Assembly (NCBI GenBank): GCA_011523425.1
Contig: WTGU01000152.1
Location: 42,515 to 106,514 of the forward strand
Length of the DNA: 64,000 bases
Reading direction: 5' to 3'
DNA from: Alphaproteobacteria bacterium
GTDB lineage: Bacteria > Pseudomonadota > Alphaproteobacteria > UBA828
Shown: positions 60,984 through 64,000 of the stretch, in pieces
Position numbering within the stretch: position 1 is the stretch's first letter
How the letters are laid out: each line of letters opens with the position of its first letter
Position numbers and translations under genes: made by a program
Notes under the pieces: generated by a model
Seen by the model: only the letters and a program-made list of their open reading frames with translations
The model's database searches: none
What the model was told of the DNA's origin: nothing

Positions 60984-63269
60984 ATGGCGACGGTACATCT
61001 GGCGGGCTATTGCGACCGCTTCAGCGCGCGGCCGGGCGAGCGGCTGGACATCATGGTGAGCGCGGAGGGCGCGGACGAGGCCGAGCTCCAGCTCGTGCGC
61101 CTGATCCACGGCGACGAGAACCCGGAGGGGCCGGGCTTCGTCGAGCGCGAGGTCGACGCGCCGGTCAACGGCACCCATGCCGTCGCCAGGCAGCACACGC
61201 AACTGGGGAGCTTCGTGCGCGTCGCCGACCCGGACGCGCGCCTCGCGCCGGCGGGCGCCTTCACCCTCTGGGCCTACATCTGGCCGCGCACGCCCGCGAA
61301 GGGCCGGCAGGGCCTGCTCACGCGCTGGTCCATCGCCGACGAAAGCGGCTACGCGCTCGGCATCGGCGAGGACGGCGCGCTGGAGTTCCGCACGGGCGAC
61401 GGCGCCGGCAACACGGACGTGCTCGCCGCCGATATCCCGCTGGTGGCGCGCCAGTGGTATCTGGTGGCGGCGTCATACGACCCGTCGAGCGGTGAGGCGA
61501 CGCTCTACCAGGAGCCGATCGAGAACCGCTACAACAACCACCTCTCCAAGATCGTCCCGCTCGCGCTCTCCTGCCACGCGCGCGCACGGCTCGGGGTGAC
61601 GCCGGCCAGGGCCGACGCTGACTTCCTCTGGGCCGCCGCCTGCGACCGCGCGCCCGGGCGGGGCGCCTTCGCGGCCGAGCTCTACAACGGCAAGATCGAC
61701 CGTGCCGGCGTCGCCTCGGGCGTGCTCGGCCGGGACGCGCTCGACGGCGCGCGGGCGGCCGGCGGCGGGCCCGCGGGCGAGGCGATCGCCTGCTGGGACA
61801 CCACCGCCGGCTACGGCGCCTCCGGCATCGGCGATACGGTCGTCGACACCGGCGCCTTGGGGCTCGACGGCGCAGGCGTCAACCGGCCGGTGCGCGGCAT
61901 GACCGGCTTCAACTGGAGCGGCCACGAGGACTGCTTCCGCCACGCGCCGGAGCAGTTCGGCGGCATCGAGTTCCACGAGGACGCGATCACCGACTGCGGC
62001 TGGGAGACCACCGTCTCCATGGAGGTGCCGGAGGTGAAGAGCGGCGTCTACGCCGCGAGGCTCCGCGCGGGCGATGCGGAGGAGCACGTGGTCTTCTTCC
62101 TCAGGCCGAGGCGGCCCAGCGCGCCCATCGCCATGCTGATGCCGACCTGCAGCTACCTCGCCTACGCCAACGAGCGCATCGGCCTCGATACCGGGATGGC
62201 GCAGGTGCTGAGCAGCCAGGTGACGGTGATCCACGAGTGGGACCTGGCGCTCAGGCAGCGGCCGGAATACGGCCTCTCCTGCTACGACAGCCACCGCGAC
62301 GGCGCCGGCGTCTGCTACTCCACCCGGCTGCGCCCCATCCTCAACATGCGGCCGAAGCACCGCATGGCGCCGACCGTCGTGCCCTGGCAGTTTCCGGCGG
62401 ACCTCTCGATCATCTACTGGCTCGAGACCATGGGCTACGACTACGACGTGATCACCGACGAGGACCTGCACCAGGAGGGGCTGGCCTGCCTCGAGCCCTA
62501 CAACGTCGTCATCAACGCCACCCACGCCGAGTACTACTCGGAGGCCATGATGGACGCGACCGAGGACTACCTCGCGGCCGGCGGCCGGGTGATGTACCTC
62601 TCCGGCAACGGCTACTACTGGGTGGTGTCCTTCCGCGCGGGCGACATGGACGTGATGGAGGTGCGCCGCCTCGACATGGGCACGCGTGCCTGGAACGCCG
62701 ACCCCGGCGAGCACGTCATGGTGAGCAACGGCGAGCGCGGCGGCCTCTGGCGCGGGCGTGGGCGGGCGCCGCAGAAGCTGGTCGGCACCGGGTTCACGTC
62801 GGAGGGGATGGACCGCTCCGTGCCCTACCGCAAGATGCCGGATGCCGAGGACCCGGCGGTCTCGTGGATCTTCGACGGCGTGGCGGGCGACATCGTCGGC
62901 GAGGAGGGGCTTGCCGTGGGCGGCGCCGCCGGCATCGAGTTCGACCGCTACGACCTGGCGCTCGGCACCCCGCCGCACACGCGGATTCTGGCCTCCTCCG
63001 AGGGCCATTCGGACAACTTCCCGCTGGTGGTGGAGGACATCCTCTGCAACTACCCCGGCATGGGCGGCACCCAGGACCACCGCATCCGCGCCGACATGAC
63101 CTACTTCACGACGCCCAACGACGGCGCGGTGTGGTCGGCAAGCTCCATCGCCTGGGGTCAGGCGCTGCCCATGGGCGGCTGCGACAACAGCGCGTCGAAG
63201 GTGACCGCCAACGTGCTGAACGCGTTCATGAAGGACGGGTCTTTGCCGGGGGGTGGGGGCAAGGGGTAG
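60984..63269 (+). CDS. dmfA2: N,N-dimethylformamidase large (beta) subunit
   Basis: A 761-residue protein, nearly the same length as known DmfA2 (762). An N-terminal LamG-like sandwich ('GAFTLWAYIWPRTP', residues about 85-220) precedes the catalytic domain. By position, the Fe(III) ligands reported for the Paracoccus enzyme (two Tyr and a Glu, 399, 440, 521 as I recall) correspond to Y394 in 'SYLAYANER', Y434 in 'SCYDSHRDG' and E516 in 'THAEYYSE', each offset by five or six. It hydrolyses DMF or a similar dimethylamide in the cytoplasm. GAGGGGG precedes the ATG. Formate and dimethylamine would be the products. Confidence 0.85.
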   Translation: MATVHLAGYCDRFSARPGERLDIMVSAEGADEAELQLVRLIHGDENPEGPGFVEREVDAPVNGTHAVARQHTQLGSFVRVADPDARLAPAGAFTLWAYIWPRTPAKGRQGLLTRWSIADESGYALGIGEDGALEFRTGDGAGNTDVLAADIPLVARQWYLVAASYDPSSGEATLYQEPIENRYNNHLSKIVPLALSCHARARLGVTPARADADFLWAAACDRAPGRGAFAAELYNGKIDRAGVASGVLGRDALDGARAAGGGPAGEAIACWDTTAGYGASGIGDTVVDTGALGLDGAGVNRPVRGMTGFNWSGHEDCFRHAPEQFGGIEFHEDAITDCGWETTVSMEVPEVKSGVYAARLRAGDAEEHVVFFLRPRRPSAPIAMLMPTCSYLAYANERIGLDTGMAQVLSSQVTVIHEWDLALRQRPEYGLSCYDSHRDGAGVCYSTRLRPILNMRPKHRMAPTVVPWQFPADLSIIYWLETMGYDYDVITDEDLHQEGLACLEPYNVVINATHAEYYSEAMMDATEDYLAAGGRVMYLSGNGYYWVVSFRAGDMDVMEVRRLDMGTRAWNADPGEHVMVSNGERGGLWRGRGRAPQKLVGTGFTSEGMDRSVPYRKMPDAEDPAVSWIFDGVAGDIVGEEGLAVGGAAGIEFDRYDLALGTPPHTRILASSEGHSDNFPLVVEDILCNYPGMGGTQDHRIRADMTYFTTPNDGAVWSASSIAWGQALPMGGCDNSASKVTANVLNAFMKDGSLPGGGGKG

Positions 63270-63292
63270 CTCGCTTCCGAAACCAGCATGGC

Positions 63293-63321
63293 TTGATATT
63301 TCTACCCCATTGGGTTATATG
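63293..63321 (+). promoter_or_regulatory. Candidate promoter of the toxin-antitoxin pair
   Basis: TTGATA (63293-63298), a 17-nt spacer and TATATG (63316-63321) sit in the only A+T-rich patch of the area. Transcription would start at or next to the ATG at 63328, implying a leaderless message. Confidence 0.5.
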
Positions 63322-63327
63322 TCTATC

Positions 63328-63666
63328 ATGCGGACGGTGGTGGAGACCCCGACGTTCTCCCGCCAGTCCGACAAGCTGTTCAGTGAGGAAGAAAGACGCA
63401 AACTGATCGACATCCTCGCGGCCGAACCGTTGGCAGGCGACGAGATTCCGGGAACGGGCGGCGTTCGGAAGTTGCGGGTCGCTGCTTCCGGGCGGGGCAA
63501 GCGGGGCGGCGCACGGGTGATCTACTACTATCTGGATGACGCCATGCCGGTCTATGCGCTGTTGGCCTACGCGAAGGCCGCAAAGACCGATCTGACTCCG
63601 AAGGAACGGCGCGCGGTCTCGGCCATCGCGGCTCAGCTCAAGGCCGCCTGGAAGGAGATGAGATGA
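63328..63666 (+). CDS. RelE/HigB-like type II toxin
   Basis: A 112-residue protein of the RelE/HigB superfamily. Conserved parts: 'TFSRQSDKLFSEEERRKLID' near residue 8, 'GTGGVRKLRVAASGRGKRGGARVIYYYLDD' near residues 45-75 carrying the Arg/Lys catalytic cluster, and 'VYALLAYAKAAKTDLTPKE'. It would cleave mRNA on the ribosome. The ATG at 63319 lies inside the predicted -10, so I use 63328. Toxin precedes antitoxin, as in higBA, and they overlap by ATGA. The antitoxin follows, so the pair looks intact. Confidence 0.85.
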   Translation: MRTVVETPTFSRQSDKLFSEEERRKLIDILAAEPLAGDEIPGTGGVRKLRVAASGRGKRGGARVIYYYLDDAMPVYALLAYAKAAKTDLTPKERRAVSAIAAQLKAAWKEMR

Positions 63667-63941
63667 GCACGTTCGGCGACGATCTGATCCAGTCGCTCAA
63701 GGAAGCGGTCGCGCACGCCAAGGGCGAAGGTCCCGGTATCGTGCATGAGCCGGTTAGCCCGCGCACGGTGCGCGAAGAGGCGAAGCTCACCCAGGCGCAG
63801 ATGGCGCCTCTGATGGGCATGAGTCTCTCCGGCTACCGGAAGTGGGAGCAGGGCGCGCGACGGGTCAGCGGCCCGGCGGCAACGCTCCTGCGCGTGATCC
63901 AGAGGGAGCCGGAGGCCGTAAGGCGCGCGTTGTCGAACTGA
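63663..63941 (+). CDS. HigA-like XRE-family antitoxin
   Basis: A 92-residue protein. The helix-turn-helix spans about residues 40-85: 'REEAKLTQAQMAPLMGMSLSGYRKWEQG' then 'RVSGPAATLLRVIQREPEAV'. It would bind the toxin and repress the promoter just upstream of 63328. ATG within the toxin stop (ATGA). The N-terminal 'DLIQSLKEAVAHAKGEG' is the probable toxin-contact helix. It ends the annotatable part of the window; the last 59 bp hold no feature I can name. Confidence 0.87.
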   Translation: MSTFGDDLIQSLKEAVAHAKGEGPGIVHEPVSPRTVREEAKLTQAQMAPLMGMSLSGYRKWEQGARRVSGPAATLLRVIQREPEAVRRALSN

Positions 63942-64000
63942 CGAGGCAGGGGCGCGGTCAACAACGGATCGGCCGCCACTGCCCCCTCTACCTCATCCCC

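Overview
The window is about 64 kb of GC-rich chromosome from an alphaproteobacterium, most likely of the broad Rhodospirillales type. This rests on the rsmI-yraN-BON/SirB1-gshB block divergent from a penicillin-binding-protein-activator lipoprotein, an aapJQMP general amino-acid ABC operon, trxB followed by a lysR gene, alphaproteobacterial palindromic intergenic repeats, and many GTG starts and ATGA gene overlaps. I see no phage genes, no intact insertion sequence, no CRISPR array and no rRNA. One tRNA (Gly, anticodon GCC) is present. Species cannot be fixed from the sequence alone. || Layout. 0-5.5 kb: a branched-chain amino-acid (Liv-type) ABC transporter in two convergent halves (binding protein, LivH and LivM on plus; LivF and LivG on minus), with a TPR gene and a 149-bp element with terminal inverted repeats between them. 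5.7-18.4 kb: an accessory catabolic island made largely of paralogous pairs. It holds two GT1-like glycosyltransferases around a cupin, a membrane-anchored M41 protease domain without AAA, an acyl-CoA dehydrogenase, two ChrR-like cupins, a phytanoyl-CoA-dioxygenase-like enzyme, a second small cupin and two trimethylamine-dehydrogenase-family flavoproteins with differently altered active sites. A truncated FAD-oxidoreductase stub ends at a copy of the inverted repeat. 18.4-25.8 kb: a dimethylglycine-dehydrogenase-like enzyme, a choline-kinase-like phosphotransferase and an alpha/beta hydrolase, then two SDRs around a livF fragment, and a 2OG-Fe(II) oxygenase. || 25.8-34.6 kb: an OmpA-type lipoprotein, an exported protein with heptad repeats, and an apparent operon of amide- and peptide-bond hydrolases (amidase, O-methyltransferase, M20 hydrolase, gamma-glutamyltransferase-like enzyme, amidohydrolase). 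34.6-51.3 kb is mostly core genome: RhlE-type helicase, tRNA-Gly, GFA-family protein, gshB, SirB1-like protein, BON lipoprotein, yraN, rsmI, lpoA-like gene, aapPMQJ, an EamA permease, an ELM1-like protein, trxB, lysR and a highly structured candidate small RNA ending in a strong intrinsic terminator. 51.4-64 kb: msrP without msrQ, an aspartate-type aminotransferase, an orphan hydantoinase-B subunit, an MFS permease, a DUF4189 protein, a ThDP enzyme, an F420-type luciferase-like oxidoreductase, a two-subunit N,N-dimethylformamidase and a HigBA-like toxin-antitoxin pair. || A recurring metabolic theme is N-methyl and amide nitrogen. Dimethylformamidase would release dimethylamine and formate. 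The TMADH-family flavoproteins and the DMGDH-like enzyme belong to families that oxidise N-methyl or other amines, and the amidase/M20/GGT-like/amidohydrolase operon and HyuB act on C-N amide bonds. Uptake would be by the Liv and Aap transporters. Linking these into one pathway is inference; what the sequence shows is the family of each enzyme and their proximity.
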